A stretch of 64,000 nucleotides of DNA from Xenorhabdus hominickii (GTDB lineage Bacteria > Pseudomonadota > Gammaproteobacteria > Enterobacterales > Enterobacteriaceae), in the NCBI RefSeq assembly GCF_002632725.1, contig NZ_NJAI01000001.1, positions 479,953-543,952 of the forward strand, given 5' to 3'. Both the position numbers and the translations under genes were made by a program. This document shows, piece by piece, positions 1 to 9,421 of the stretch. Within the stretch, counting starts at the first letter, position 1. Each line of letters opens with the position of its first letter. The notes under the pieces were generated by a model. The model worked only from the letters and a program-made list of their open reading frames with translations, had not been told where the DNA came from and searched no databases.

Positions 1-278
1 ACCTGATTACTATTTCTGATTTTAAGCCATTTTAAAATCAACTCTTTTTCCGTTGTTGATATAGGATGTGTTGTCGAAAATCCATTCTTTAATCGCTTTA
101 TATAAATGGTTCTCCCTGCGATATCAATATCGGAGACTTTTAATGAAGTCAGCTCACTCACACGTAGGCCATGGATATAAGTTAGGTACAATAAACACTG
201 ATCGCGCTCTTTATTTACAGAATTAGTTAGTACAGCAAAAACACGCTTCCATTCGTCTTGTGTGATGTATTTTCTCAT
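1..278 (-). CDS. FimB/MrpI-type tyrosine recombinase, 5' part only (3' end outside window)
   Basis: I translated this stretch directly; about 92 residues are visible before the window edge. The product resembles the N-terminal half of the small fimbrial phase-variation recombinases FimB, FimE and MrpI, which invert promoter DNA by tyrosine-recombinase chemistry. The segment HGLRVSELTSLKVSDID carries the first catalytic arginine (box I). The following IYIKRLKNGFSTTHPI is almost the FimB sequence at the same place. The ATG at 278 has a GGAG ribosome binding site about 6 bases upstream. The second catalytic box and the tyrosine nucleophile lie outside the window, so activity cannot be judged. 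It is divergent from the adhesin at 1185. The family is clear; its target is not. Confidence 0.85.
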   Translation of the reverse strand, partial: MRKYITQDEWKRVFAVLTNSVNKERDQCLLYLTYIHGLRVSELTSLKVSDIDIAGRTIYIKRLKNGFSTTHPISTTEKELILKWLKIRNSNQ

Positions 279-1184
279 GACAATCTCCAATAAAACTAAT
301 CTAGCACTACTCCAATTTCACACCTTCTGTTTGAACAGAATACCGACATGATAAGAATATCTTTATGTTTATCATTCTCACGGCAATAAAATTCCTCCTG
401 ATAAAGGAATATTAATTAAAAAGGTTTGAATGATTGTTTTTTGATCGACCACATAAAGAATTTTAACTTTATTAATTATATTACCTAAGTACAATTTTGC
501 AGAATATAAATAATATCTTAATCACAAAAAGCACAATAAATGGTTGTAAAGAACGATGAACAGTTCTGCCATTCTGATTTATTAAATTATGAAATGTTAT
601 TTGATATCTATTTTCCGAATTTTAAATAACTCGCCAGCGATTAGAAAAAAGAAAGGTAAAACGAAAGTAAAGATTTGCTAACAACAATAAGCTAACCAAT
701 CATATTCTCTTATATTTTGTATTGTTTTTATTTTGATCAATCTAAAAACTTCAAAACAATCCAAATAAAAATGATAACTATTTGTTTTTTAATCACTAAT
801 TAAATAAAAAATATTTTAACTATCAAAAAACGGCTGACTCCACTAAATTCCCATTTTCTCTTCAATTTTCTGTTTTAGTTAGAATGATTGATAACGAAAG
901 TTATATTGATCGAAAAATGATTTTATGTTGGAATAAAAATCCTGAAAATACAAAATACCTAGATCAATAATCTAGTTATTGTCTATTCATCATATTTTTT
1001 AACTATTTTGTGACATATCAGGTCAGGCAATGTCGTGTTGTCAGCTTTTTATTCGTCATTACCTGGCGTTTTCCTCTTCGATTACACGATTCATGACTGG
1101 TATTAAATCGAATACATATCCTGAAATGGATAGGTTTGCCGCTGGTTGTCGCCTGATATTTTTTATGGTTACAGGTTTATAGCT
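279..1184. other. AT-rich 0.9 kb spacer between recombinase and adhesin
   Basis: No credible gene is present. The stretch is extremely AT-rich, as H-NS-silenced or invertible regulatory regions often are. Visible elements are a 16 bp palindrome at 325-340 (TTCTGTT and AACAGAA arms, 2 bp spacer), a 7 bp stem at 348-354/369-375, a 6 bp stem ATTCCT/AGGAAT at 391-396/405-410, and CTAGAT/ATCTAG at 959-964/970-975. I found no long pair of inverted repeats 250-400 bp apart that would define an invertible switch. The promoters of both divergent genes must lie here. Confidence 0.6.
325..340. promoter_or_regulatory. 16 bp palindrome upstream of the recombinase gene, possible operator
   Basis: Arms TTCTGTT and AACAGAA are perfectly complementary with a 2 bp centre. 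It lies 47 bases upstream of the recombinase start codon, where an operator or recombinase site could sit. The role is inferred from position only. Confidence 0.3.
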
Positions 1185-4100
1185 ATGAACAAAAAATTCG
1201 ATAAGCCGTGGCTTCATAATCAGCAATATTTGCTGAAACGTGTAGCCTGGGTAAACATTATCACCCAAATTGTGCTTCCGGCTGCGAGCGCATTTACCCC
1301 CGTTATCGCTACCGCCAAAACACATACGACTTCTCAAAATGAAAATTTGGTGCTACCGACAGAACCTTATATTCTAGCCTCAGGAGAAACAGTCAATATC
1401 ATCGCAAAACGCTATGATTTAACAGTCTCTGACCTGAAAGAGATCAATCAACTACGCACCTTTAGCAAACCTTTTATGGCACTTGGTATCGGTGACGAAA
1501 TTGATATCCCTAAACCGCGCCACAATAAGTTTCTACCTTTTAACTACGCTCAATTGAATAAAACGCTATTAGACAAAACGTCGACTACAGATAAAAGCTC
1601 TCTTCGTTTGGCTGAAGCAGCCTCTCAGGTTGGTCAGCTACTAACCAACGACAATATCGGGGATAACGCAGTAAACCGATTAAGCAATCTGGCAATAGGT
1701 GAAACTAATCGACAGATTCAAGATTGGCTGGGACGCTATGGCACAACACGCGTTCAAGTCAATGTAGACAGACATGGTCATCTGAGTGGCAGCCAGTTTG
1801 ATATGCTACTGCCGCTGTATAACACCAACAACTATCTGGCTTTCACCCAGTTAGGCTTACGCCGTATTGATGAACGTAATACTGTCAATATTGGCTTAGG
1901 GCAGCGCCATTTTTTTAGCAATTGGATGCTAGGTTACAACGCCTTCCTTGACCATGATTTCACCGGAAATAATACCCGCTTAGGTGTCGGTGCAGAATAC
2001 GCCCGCAATTACCTGAAATTAGGCGCAAATGGCTACCTCCGTTTAAGTGACTGGAAAGAATCTCGACTTTTGACAGATTATGATGAACGTCCCGCCAATG
2101 GATTCGACCTGAGAGTTCAAGGTTATTTACCCGTTTTGCCACAACTCGGTGGTAGTTTGATATATGAACAATACTTCGGTAATGAAGTTGGATTAATAAA
2201 TAAAGACCACCGCAGAAAGAATCCATCTGCTTTCACTGCTGGGATTAATTATACTCCCATTCCATTACTGACTTTCGGTATTGACCATAGACAAGAGACA
2301 TCCGGCAGTGGAGAAACCTCGTTTAATCTGACCCTGAACTATGAAATAGGCACACCGTGGTCAAAACAAATTGATCCGGATGCCGTAGCGTTCAACCGCA
2401 CTTTACAAGGTAGCCGCTACGATTTGGTGGAACGCAATAACCAGATCGTTCTGGAATATCGCAAGCGTGAAGTGATCTCTCTGATTATCGATAATTTGGT
2501 CGTCGGCTATGCGGGTGATACCAAAGCTATTCATATCAGAGTCAACAGTAAGTATGGATTGAAAGATATCCAATGGGACGTAAAAGACCTGTTAATTAAT
2601 GGCGGTAAGATTAAACACAAAGGTGGTACAAACTACCAACTGCTCCTGCCGAAATATCAATCTCAAGGTAATAACACCTACACTGTGGGCGCTATTGCCT
2701 ACGATGAACGCGGCAATGCTTCCAAACGCGTAGAAATGCAGGTACAGGTACTCAACGCAGAAGTCAGTGCCGACAAATCGACCTTCACGACAAAAGATAA
2801 AGAAATGCTGGCGGATGGACACTCCAATACCCTTCTGACATTGATCTTAAAGGATAAACATAACGCACCAATCAGCGGAATGGCCTCGAAGATCAAATTG
2901 GTCACCAGTGGATTAAGTGGAGAAGGCAGCGATCCGAAGATCGCAAAAATGAAAGAAACCCAACCGGGTGTCTATGAGTCCTTGCTTACTTCTGGTGAAA
3001 AGATAGGGGTAATGAAAATTACACCAGAAGTGGATGGACTCAATATCAAGCCCGTAGAGGTCCTATTTGTGCATCCCGACGCGCCGCTCGTCAGAAATCT
3101 AGCCATAACTGGCAAGTTGGAGATGGGGCAAAAACTCAGTGCAACCTATACTTTTAACGCAAACCACGGCGATAAAACTGATAAATCCCGCTATATATGG
3201 GGTAACAAAGGTAGTACTGATGTGACTAAAGGCAATACGATCACCGAGTCTGGCAAAATCCCTAACTATACATTGACACAGGAAGATGCAGGTAGGGTGA
3301 AAGAGGTTGCTGTGCAAGCCCAAAATGCGATGGGTCTCATCGGGAATACCCAGACCGTTGATACCAGCATGGATGCCGAACTGGGCAATCATACGCATGA
3401 TAGTGGAAAAGGAGGCTCTGTCAGGGGACTGGCCGATAATATCATCGTCACGATGAGTGCCGATAAGGTTAAGAGAAATGAACCGATTACCCTGAAAGTC
3501 AAAACACTAAATCACGGGCAGCTAGTCCGGAATGTGGCAATCAGAGTTCAGGCCATCAAGGCGCTCAATCGGCAGGATGTTTCTCAGAAAATTTCGGTGT
3601 TACTCAATGGTGAATTAAAGCAGTACCAAGACTTCTCTGATGATCAAGGTATGCTGTCTATTTCTGTGACAGATCCGAACGGACTTGGCGTGAAAACAAC
3701 GCTGTCTGTCAAAGCAGATGGCAGTGTGGCACCTGAATCGAAAGATGCTATTTTCACTGTAATTACCAGCCCAGACGTTCCAAGTGCAAACTTTTGGGGG
3801 CACATGGCTGAAACTATAACTCTAAATGGAGTCACTTTTAGACGACCACAATTACAAACAGAGGCAGATGACGGCTCACATAAGGTAGGACATTCCGTAT
3901 ATCCTGAACATGGTGAAGTATGGCATCGCCGTACCCATGAAGGCGCATTATTCTATTGCAGGAAATTAATGAATGCACAACTACCGACAAAAGATGAATT
4001 GATCAGCCTGAGCCAAACCTATCCAGATAAAATACAAAACATGTTTGGCTGGCCAGACCATCGTGCCTATCGTTCTTCAACGCCAGGAACAGATCCAAAT

Positions 4101-4220
4101 GGGGAGCAAGGACGAGAAGATAAAGGTCCGGTAACCGGACATTATTCGATGACCATCGACCGCTACAATCCACATGTCATCAGAGATACAACCTTCGATT
4201 ACGTTAGCTGCAAGAGCTAA
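1185..4220 (+). CDS. Invasin/intimin-family inverse autotransporter adhesin
   Basis: A 1011-residue surface adhesin of the intimin/invasin (type Ve secretion) family. I chose the ATG at 1185 because it opens a long signal region (MNKKFDKPWL, then hydrophobic to about residue 43), as in family members; the open frame itself extends further upstream. A LysM module for peptidoglycan binding covers about residues 61-108. The outer-membrane beta-barrel translocator covers about 150-410 and contains LPLYNTNNYLAFTQLGLR. Ig-like Big-1 passenger domains follow (about 510-860, with two DKSTFTTKD-type starts). The C-terminal domain (about 880-1011) has the only two cysteines I see, C925 and C1009, which probably form a disulfide as in the lectin-like tip of Yersinia invasin. 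It stands alone, divergent from a FimB-type recombinase. The receptor is unknown. Confidence 0.88.
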   Translation: MNKKFDKPWLHNQQYLLKRVAWVNIITQIVLPAASAFTPVIATAKTHTTSQNENLVLPTEPYILASGETVNIIAKRYDLTVSDLKEINQLRTFSKPFMALGIGDEIDIPKPRHNKFLPFNYAQLNKTLLDKTSTTDKSSLRLAEAASQVGQLLTNDNIGDNAVNRLSNLAIGETNRQIQDWLGRYGTTRVQVNVDRHGHLSGSQFDMLLPLYNTNNYLAFTQLGLRRIDERNTVNIGLGQRHFFSNWMLGYNAFLDHDFTGNNTRLGVGAEYARNYLKLGANGYLRLSDWKESRLLTDYDERPANGFDLRVQGYLPVLPQLGGSLIYEQYFGNEVGLINKDHRRKNPSAFTAGINYTPIPLLTFGIDHRQETSGSGETSFNLTLNYEIGTPWSKQIDPDAVAFNRTLQGSRYDLVERNNQIVLEYRKREVISLIIDNLVVGYAGDTKAIHIRVNSKYGLKDIQWDVKDLLINGGKIKHKGGTNYQLLLPKYQSQGNNTYTVGAIAYDERGNASKRVEMQVQVLNAEVSADKSTFTTKDKEMLADGHSNTLLTLILKDKHNAPISGMASKIKLVTSGLSGEGSDPKIAKMKETQPGVYESLLTSGEKIGVMKITPEVDGLNIKPVEVLFVHPDAPLVRNLAITGKLEMGQKLSATYTFNANHGDKTDKSRYIWGNKGSTDVTKGNTITESGKIPNYTLTQEDAGRVKEVAVQAQNAMGLIGNTQTVDTSMDAELGNHTHDSGKGGSVRGLADNIIVTMSADKVKRNEPITLKVKTLNHGQLVRNVAIRVQAIKALNRQDVSQKISVLLNGELKQYQDFSDDQGMLSISVTDPNGLGVKTTLSVKADGSVAPESKDAIFTVITSPDVPSANFWGHMAETITLNGVTFRRPQLQTEADDGSHKVGHSVYPEHGEVWHRRTHEGALFYCRKLMNAQLPTKDELISLSQTYPDKIQNMFGWPDHRAYRSSTPGTDPNGEQGREDKGPVTGHYSMTIDRYNPHVIRDTTFDYVSCKS

Positions 4221-4244
4221 TACCATTCATTTCATAGCGAAAAA

Positions 4245-4265
4245 TCCGTCCCGTTAAGGGACGGA
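4245..4265 (+). terminator. Hairpin after the adhesin gene, probable terminator
   Basis: An 8 bp perfect stem (TCCGTCCC / GGGACGGA) with a 5-base loop lies 25 bases past the adhesin stop codon. No T run follows directly, so it may be a weak terminator or an mRNA-protecting structure. Confidence 0.5.
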
Positions 4266-4275
4266 GCATTCTTCG

Positions 4276-4333
4276 GTATTTATTCCCTTCATCTTTCGAA
4301 TTGCCTTTTTGTTGACTACGTGAGAATAAATAC
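4276..4333. repeat. Palindromic intergenic repeat, copy A (perfect 10 bp terminal inverted repeats)
   Basis: Ends GTATTTATTC (4276-4285) and GAATAAATAC (4324-4333) are perfect inverted repeats around a core reading TTCATCTTTCGAATTGCC, then TTTTTGTTGACTAC. The core recurs at 12849-12886 and in diverged form at 29850-29908 and 48842-48902, so this is a dispersed small element. Confidence 0.55.
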
Positions 4334-4428
4334 GTGCTTCTGCCGATGTCTATTGACGGCATTTAATACAACCTTTGATAATGGCATTTTAAATTTATTT
4401 ATCGTTATTAATCACTCAATGAAAATAT

Positions 4429-6126
4429 ATGTACGAATTTAACCTCGTTTTGTTATTACTTCAGCAGATGTGTGTCTATCTTGTGATCGCTTGGCTGCTA
4501 AGTAAAACGCCTCTGTTTATTCCCCTACTGCAAGTTACCTTCCGCTTGCCACATAAGCTGATGTGTTACGTTATTTTTTCCATCTTTTGCATTATGGGAA
4601 CGTACCTTGGGTTAAAGGTTAATGACTCCATTGCCAATACACGCGCTATCGGGGCCGTACTGGGTGGTTTTCTCGGAGGCCCAACGGTAGGGGCGATGGT
4701 AGGCCTTACAGGGGGTCTACATCGTTATTTACTTGGAGGCATGACGGCATTCAGTTGTATGATATCCACCCTTGTGGAAGGTGTGCTTGGTGGCCTTGTA
4801 CATATTTATCTGATGAAACGAGGCCAGATTAATAAGCTGCTGAATCCATGGACGGCCGCCATTGTGACTTTCTTTGCTGAATGCACCCAAATGTGTATTA
4901 TCCTGCTGCTTGCCAATCCTTTCAGTGAAGTACTGAATTTGGTGAAAGATATCGCCGCTCCCATGATCATCGCCAATAGTATTGGCGCGGCGATGTTTAT
5001 CCGTATCCTCTTGGATAGACGTGCTATTTTCGAAAAATATACCAGTGCCTTTTCTGCCCAAGCCTTAAAAATTGCAGTCTGTACTGAAGGTATTTTACGT
5101 AAAGGTTTCAATGAAGATAACAGTATGCGGGTCGCTAAAGTTATCTATCAGGAGTTGGAAATCGGGGCTGTCGCAATCACTGACAGAGAAAAGTTACTGG
5201 CGTTTATTGGTATCGGCTCCGATCATCATTTACCCGGTACGCCTATTGCTTCAAATCAATCACATCGTGCGATAGAAAACAACGAAGTGGTATATGCTGA
5301 TGGTAATGAGACCCCTTATTGCTGCTCCCTCAGCCCTAGCTGCAAACTGGGTTCTGCTTTGGTCATTCCTTTGCGAGGAGAAAACCAACAGGTGATCGGC
5401 ACTATCAAACTTTACGAAACCAAGAATCGTTTATTCAGTTCAATCAATCGTACATTGGGTCAGGGCATTGCCAGTCTGCTTTCTGCCCAAATTCTTGCCG
5501 GGCAGTATGAACGAAATAAACAATCTTTATTGCAATCAGAGGTGAAACTACTTCACGCGCAAGTAAATCCTCACTTTTTGTTTAATGCCCTGAATACATT
5601 GCAAGCTGTGATCCGTCGGGATAGCCAACAGGCAGGACAGCTTGTGCAATATCTTTCAACGTTCTTTCGCAAAAATTTAAAACGGCCCGAAGAAATTGCG
5701 ACTTTGGAGAATGAAATAGAGCATGTGAATGCTTACTTACAAATCGAGAAAGCTCGCTTCCGCGAACATCTTCAGATTGCTATCGAAATACCAGAACTGT
5801 TACGCAACGCAAAATTACCGGCATTCTCCTTACAACCCATGGTAGAAAATGCCATCAAGCATGGCACGTCACAGTTATTGGAGACTGGAAGAATTACGAT
5901 CAGTGCTCATCAGGATGCCAATCTGCTGAGAATCAAAATTGAAGATAATGCAGGACTCTACTGCCCAGAACACATGGGTAACGGACTTGGGATGAGTTTG
6001 GTAGATAAACGTCTGCGTCTTCGCTATGGTGAAAACTACGGTGTGCATGTTGAATGCCAACCGGAGGAATTTACCCGTATCATTTTATGTTTACCATTGG
6101 AAAAAGAGGCTGACAAAGCGGCGTAA
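4429..6126 (+). CDS. btsS: Sensor histidine kinase BtsS (YehU), high-affinity pyruvate sensor
   Basis: A 565-residue LytS-family kinase, almost the length of E. coli BtsS (561). An N-terminal 5TM-LYT membrane module covers about residues 1-195, with the family stretch GAVLGGFLGGPTVGAMVGLT. A GAF-like segment covers about 215-345, then comes the kinase core. The phosphorylated histidine is H382 in NPHFLFNALNT, and an ATP-binding N-box MVENAIKHG follows. In E. coli the protein senses extracellular pyruvate and, through BtsR, induces the pyruvate transporter gene btsT; no btsT is in this window. The start ATG has only a weak ribosome binding site. The stop is 3 bases before btsR, so the two are co-transcribed. 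Assignment rests on near-full-length similarity. Confidence 0.95.
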   Translation: MYEFNLVLLLLQQMCVYLVIAWLLSKTPLFIPLLQVTFRLPHKLMCYVIFSIFCIMGTYLGLKVNDSIANTRAIGAVLGGFLGGPTVGAMVGLTGGLHRYLLGGMTAFSCMISTLVEGVLGGLVHIYLMKRGQINKLLNPWTAAIVTFFAECTQMCIILLLANPFSEVLNLVKDIAAPMIIANSIGAAMFIRILLDRRAIFEKYTSAFSAQALKIAVCTEGILRKGFNEDNSMRVAKVIYQELEIGAVAITDREKLLAFIGIGSDHHLPGTPIASNQSHRAIENNEVVYADGNETPYCCSLSPSCKLGSALVIPLRGENQQVIGTIKLYETKNRLFSSINRTLGQGIASLLSAQILAGQYERNKQSLLQSEVKLLHAQVNPHFLFNALNTLQAVIRRDSQQAGQLVQYLSTFFRKNLKRPEEIATLENEIEHVNAYLQIEKARFREHLQIAIEIPELLRNAKLPAFSLQPMVENAIKHGTSQLLETGRITISAHQDANLLRIKIEDNAGLYCPEHMGNGLGMSLVDKRLRLRYGENYGVHVECQPEEFTRIILCLPLEKEADKAA

Positions 6127-6129
6127 ATA

Positions 6130-6849
6130 ATGAATGTATTGATTGTTGATGATGAACCTCTGGCTCGTGAAAATCTACGTTGTCTGCTGGAAGAGGAAAC
6201 GGATATCCAAATCATCGGTGAATGCGCCAATGCGGTGGAAGCGATTGGTGCCATCCATCGTCTGAAACCCGATGTTGTTTTCCTTGATATCCAAATGCCC
6301 CGTATTACCGGACTTGAAATGGTAGGTATGCTCGACCCTGAGCATCGCCCTTATATTGTCTTTTTGACTGCATTTGATGAATATGCAGTGCAAGCCTTTG
6401 AAGAACATGCGTTCGATTATTTATTAAAACCGCTAGAAAAAGAACGTTTGAGTAAGACGTTGCAACGACTGCGCTCTGGCTATCAAAAGCAAAATCTGGC
6501 CGACCTGCAACGCGAAGATGAGCAATTGAAATACATTCCCTGTACAGGACACAGCCGGATATGGCTGATGCAGCTAGACGATGTACTGTATGTCACGTCC
6601 CGGCTGAGTGGTGTGTATGTCATGAGTGCCAATGGGCAAGAAGGCTTTACCGAGTTAACTTTGCGTACTTTGGAAACACGAACTTCACTGACACGTTGCC
6701 ATCGTCAGTACCTTGTTAATATGACCCAGTTAAGAGAGATTGTTTTCGTGGAAAATGGACAAGCGGAACTGGTTCTGAGTAATGATGCACGTATTCCGGT
6801 CAGCCGTCGTTATCTTAAGCCCCTCAAAGAAGAATTGGGTTTAAATTAA
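6130..6849 (+). CDS. btsR: Response regulator BtsR (YehT), LytTR DNA-binding type
   Basis: A 239-residue response regulator. The receiver domain (residues 1-120) has the acidic pair D7-D8, phosphoacceptor D53 in [12 protein letters not shown] and the K in [10 protein letters not shown]. The C-terminal LytTR DNA-binding domain (about 135-239) contains the typical [10 protein letters not shown] and [12 protein letters not shown]. It works with BtsS, 3 bases upstream, in pyruvate sensing. In E. coli it activates btsT. Length and domains match the E. coli protein with no irregularity. Confidence 0.95.
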   Translation: MNVLIVDDEPLARENLRCLLEEETDIQIIGECANAVEAIGAIHRLKPDVVFLDIQMPRITGLEMVGMLDPEHRPYIVFLTAFDEYAVQAFEEHAFDYLLKPLEKERLSKTLQRLRSGYQKQNLADLQREDEQLKYIPCTGHSRIWLMQLDDVLYVTSRLSGVYVMSANGQEGFTELTLRTLETRTSLTRCHRQYLVNMTQLREIVFVENGQAELVLSNDARIPVSRRYLKPLKEELGLN

Positions 6850-6903
6850 TCGCTAAGGCATAATTTCCTGCCCCTACAAGAAAAATAAACTAAGGAAATG
6901 CTC

Positions 6904-7311
6904 GTGGCAGATTTTTATCTCAAAATTAAAACAAACCGAATGATCCTGAAGAATCTCAAGAATCAGAAAGAACTGAAAATTGAGGGGAGTTTCAGTACGT
7001 CACGTTTACTTATCGGCGAGTTTGATAATGCAGTATTTCAGTTACATACTTTGATCAATCAACATGGTTTTCTTAAAGGTATTAAGCGCCTTTTCGAACG
7101 AAAACATCGAGTACTGATTCATCCATTAGAGCAAAGCGAAGATGGACTGTGTTCTGTAGAAGAAAGAATTTTACAGGAAGTTACTCACGTTGGTTTCAAC
7201 GGCCATATAAGGAAAGTAGTTATTCATCAAGGTGAGCACTTACTTTCAGATAATGAAACTAAAGCTGAATTGAGCAAACGCATCCCAAAAAACCTACCTA
7301 AACGCAATTAG
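6904..7311 (+). CDS. yjaA: YjaA-like protein of unknown biochemical role
   Basis: A 135-residue protein that resembles E. coli YjaA along its length: FSTSRLLIGEF against FSNQRLLIANF, and an EDGLCSVEERILQEV block against NEGGLSQVEERILHEV. E. coli YjaA has been linked to stress responses; its molecular function is not known to me. No signal peptide or membrane segment is visible. I prefer the GTG at 6904 to the ATG at 6898 because AAGGAA (6892-6897) is 6 bases from the GTG but touches the ATG. It lies 54 bases downstream of btsR on the same strand and before the terminator at 7331, so it may be part of the btsSR transcript. Confidence 0.7.
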   Translation: MADFYLKIKTNRMILKNLKNQKELKIEGSFSTSRLLIGEFDNAVFQLHTLINQHGFLKGIKRLFERKHRVLIHPLEQSEDGLCSVEERILQEVTHVGFNGHIRKVVIHQGEHLLSDNETKAELSKRIPKNLPKRN

Positions 7312-7330
7312 AAATTCATACGACACAAAT

Positions 7331-7368
7331 AATAAAGCCCCTTCTCCATTAAGAGAAGGGGCTTTATT
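7331..7368. terminator. Bidirectional terminator between yjaA-like gene and deaD
   Basis: Perfect 16 bp arms (7331-7346 / 7353-7368) surround a 6-base loop. The stem is GC-rich at the loop end (GCCCCTTCTC) and A/T-rich at both bases, so it can end transcripts from both convergent genes. Confidence 0.92.
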
Positions 7369-7447
7369 TAATGCATCACGATTACAATATTTTCAACGTA
7401 ATCGTGAAGCTGCTAATCAAGCCATTCACTAGAATGTCACCGCGTGA

Positions 7448-9421
7448 TTATGCGTTACCGTTGCTTTGGCTCGGACGACGACGTGGTGCACCACCATTGA
7501 CATCATCGTTGCTACGACCGCGGAAAGAACCACGCTCGCCACCGCCACGACGTTCATTGTTAAAACGGCGGCCACCACCATTGCTGTTGCTAGCACTATC
7601 GCGATCACGACGTGGGCCATTACCACCATTGCCGCCACCGTTACCGTTGCCACCATTACCGCCACGGCCACCACCACGACGCTCACGACGTTCGAATGGC
7701 TGTGCATCGCCCATCAACTGCATGTTCAATGGTTTGTTCAAAATACGGGTGCGGGTGAAGTGAGACAGTGTTTCCCCTGGCATCCCTTTTGGCAGCTCAA
7801 TTGTGGAGTGCGTCGCGAATAGTTTGATGTTACCGATATAACGGCTGCTGATATCACCTTCGTTAGCAATTGCGCCCACAATGTGACGGACTTCAACACC
7901 ATCATCGCGGCCAACTTCAATGCGATACAGTTCCATGTCACCCACGTCACGACGTTCACGACGAGGACGGTCACCTCTATCACTTCTGTCGCCTCTGTCG
8001 CCTCTGTCGCTTCTATCGCGCTCACCAAAGCCATTGCCATTGCTATTACGACGACGGTCATCACGATCATTGAATTCACGGCGAGGACGGCGAACTGGAT
8101 CTGGTGGCAGAATCAATGGACGCTCACCCTGTGCCATTTTCAGCAGAGCTGCGGCCAGTGTTTCCATATCCAGCTCGTCACCAGTACCCAACTTAGACAA
8201 CAGCGTGCGGTATTGGTCCAAATCGCTGCTTTCCAATTGTTGCTGAACCGTAGCCGCAAATTTCTCCAGACGACGCTGACTCAGAAGTTCCGCATTTGGC
8301 AGTTCAACTTCTGGGATTGTCAGTTTCATGGTACGTTCAACGTTACGCAACAAACGACGCTCACGGTTTTCAACAAACAGCAAGGCACGGCCTGCACGGC
8401 CTGCACGGCCTGTACGACCAATACGGTGTACGTAAGATTCGGCATCCATTGGGATGTCGTAGTTAACAACCAAGCTGATGCGCTCAACATCCAGACCACG
8501 AGCGGCAACATCAGTTGCAATCAGAATGTCTAAACGGCCATCTTTCAGACGCTCAAGTGTCTGCTCACGTAGTGCCTGGTTCATGTCACCATTCAGGGCA
8601 GCAGAGTTGTAACCGTTATGCTCCAATGCTTCTGCCACTTCCAGCGTTGCATTTTTGGTACGCACGAAAATAATCGCAGCATCAAAATCTTCTGCTTCAA
8701 GGAAACGTACCAGCGCTTCGTTTTTGCGCATGCCGTGAACTGACCAATAACTCTGGCTGATATCAGGACGGTTTGTCACGTTGCTCTGAATGCGGACTTC
8801 TTGTGGGTTATTCATGAATCGACGCGTAATACGGCGAATCGCTTCAGGCATAGTTGCTGAGAACAGAGCGGTCTGATGTTCAGCAGGGATCTGGCTCATG
8901 ATGTTTTCAACATCTTCGATGAAGCCCATACGCAACATTTCGTCGGCTTCATCCAATACCAAACCTTTCAGATTGGACAGATCCAATGTTCCACGTTTCA
9001 GGTGATCCAGCAGACGGCCTGGCGTTCCCACCACAACTTGTGGTCCCTGACGCAATGCACGTAATTGAACGTCATAACGCTGTCCACCGTACAGTGCAAC
9101 AACATTCACGTTGCGCATATGTTTGGAAAACTCTGAACATGCTTCAGCAACCTGTACCGCCAGTTCACGGGTTGGTGCTAACACAAGGATCTGTGGAGCT
9201 TTAAGTTCAGCATCAATGTTATGCAGTAACGGCAAGCTGAATGCCGCAGTTTTACCACTACCCGTCTGTGCCATGCCCAGCACGTCACAGCCGTTCAGCA
9301 GGTGAGGAATACATTGTTGTTGAATAGGAGAAGGTTTTTCGTAGCCCAAGTCTTCCAATGCAGAAAGAATAGGTGTTGATAAACCTAAATCAGCAAAAGA
9401 GATTTCAGTCTCAGTGGTCAT
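7448..9421 (-). CDS. deaD: DEAD-box RNA helicase DeaD (CsdA)
   Basis: A 657-residue ATP-dependent RNA helicase used in ribosome assembly and RNA decay at low temperature. Visible motifs: Q motif around [11 protein letters not shown], Walker A AQTGSGKT (51-58), [12 protein letters not shown] (157-160), SAT (188-190) and [13 protein letters not shown]. The DbpA-like RNA-binding domain follows at about 485-560. The last ~100 residues are a G/R/N-rich RGG-type tail. The E. coli protein is 629 residues; the extra length is in this tail. The ATG at 9421 is chosen because it gives the conserved MTTE start and has GAGG upstream. It is downstream of nlpI, with the small gene yrbN overlapping its start. 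Confidence 0.96.
   Translation of the reverse strand: MTTETEISFADLGLSTPILSALEDLGYEKPSPIQQQCIPHLLNGCDVLGMAQTGSGKTAAFSLPLLHNIDAELKAPQILVLAPTRELAVQVAEACSEFSKHMRNVNVVALYGGQRYDVQLRALRQGPQVVVGTPGRLLDHLKRGTLDLSNLKGLVLDEADEMLRMGFIEDVENIMSQIPAEHQTALFSATMPEAIRRITRRFMNNPQEVRIQSNVTNRPDISQSYWSVHGMRKNEALVRFLEAEDFDAAIIFVRTKNATLEVAEALEHNGYNSAALNGDMNQALREQTLERLKDGRLDILIATDVAARGLDVERISLVVNYDIPMDAESYVHRIGRTGRAGRAGRALLFVENRERRLLRNVERTMKLTIPEVELPNAELLSQRRLEKFAATVQQQLESSDLDQYRTLLSKLGTGDELDMETLAAALLKMAQGERPLILPPDPVRRPRREFNDRDDRRRNSNGNGFGERDRSDRGDRGDRSDRGDRPRRERRDVGDMELYRIEVGRDDGVEVRHIVGAIANEGDISSRYIGNIKLFATHSTIELPKGMPGETLSHFTRTRILNKPLNMQLMGDAQPFERRERRGGGRGGNGGNGNGGGNGGNGPRRDRDSASNSNGGGRRFNNERRGGGERGSFRGRSNDDVNGGAPRRRPSQSNGNA

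Noticed and set aside
436..831. Inverted pair GTTTTTTGAT (436-445) and ATCAAAAAAC (822-831) as ends of an invertible promoter element
   Set aside because: The pair is only 10 bp, low in complexity and does not extend on either side. In DNA this AT-rich it is expected by chance.
4245..4333. The adhesin 3' hairpin and copy A repeat as one long attenuator of btsS
   Set aside because: The two palindromes are separate and non-complementary, and copy A recurs elsewhere, so it is better explained as a dispersed element.
7371..8246. Plus-strand proline/arginine-rich frames opposite the 3' half of deaD
   Set aside because: They are complements of the G/R/N-rich tail codons of DeaD and have no start context.
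8385..8412. Short GGCCTGCAC tandem repeat
   Set aside because: It encodes the normal [12 protein letters not shown] motif VI region of the helicase, so protein sequence explains it.
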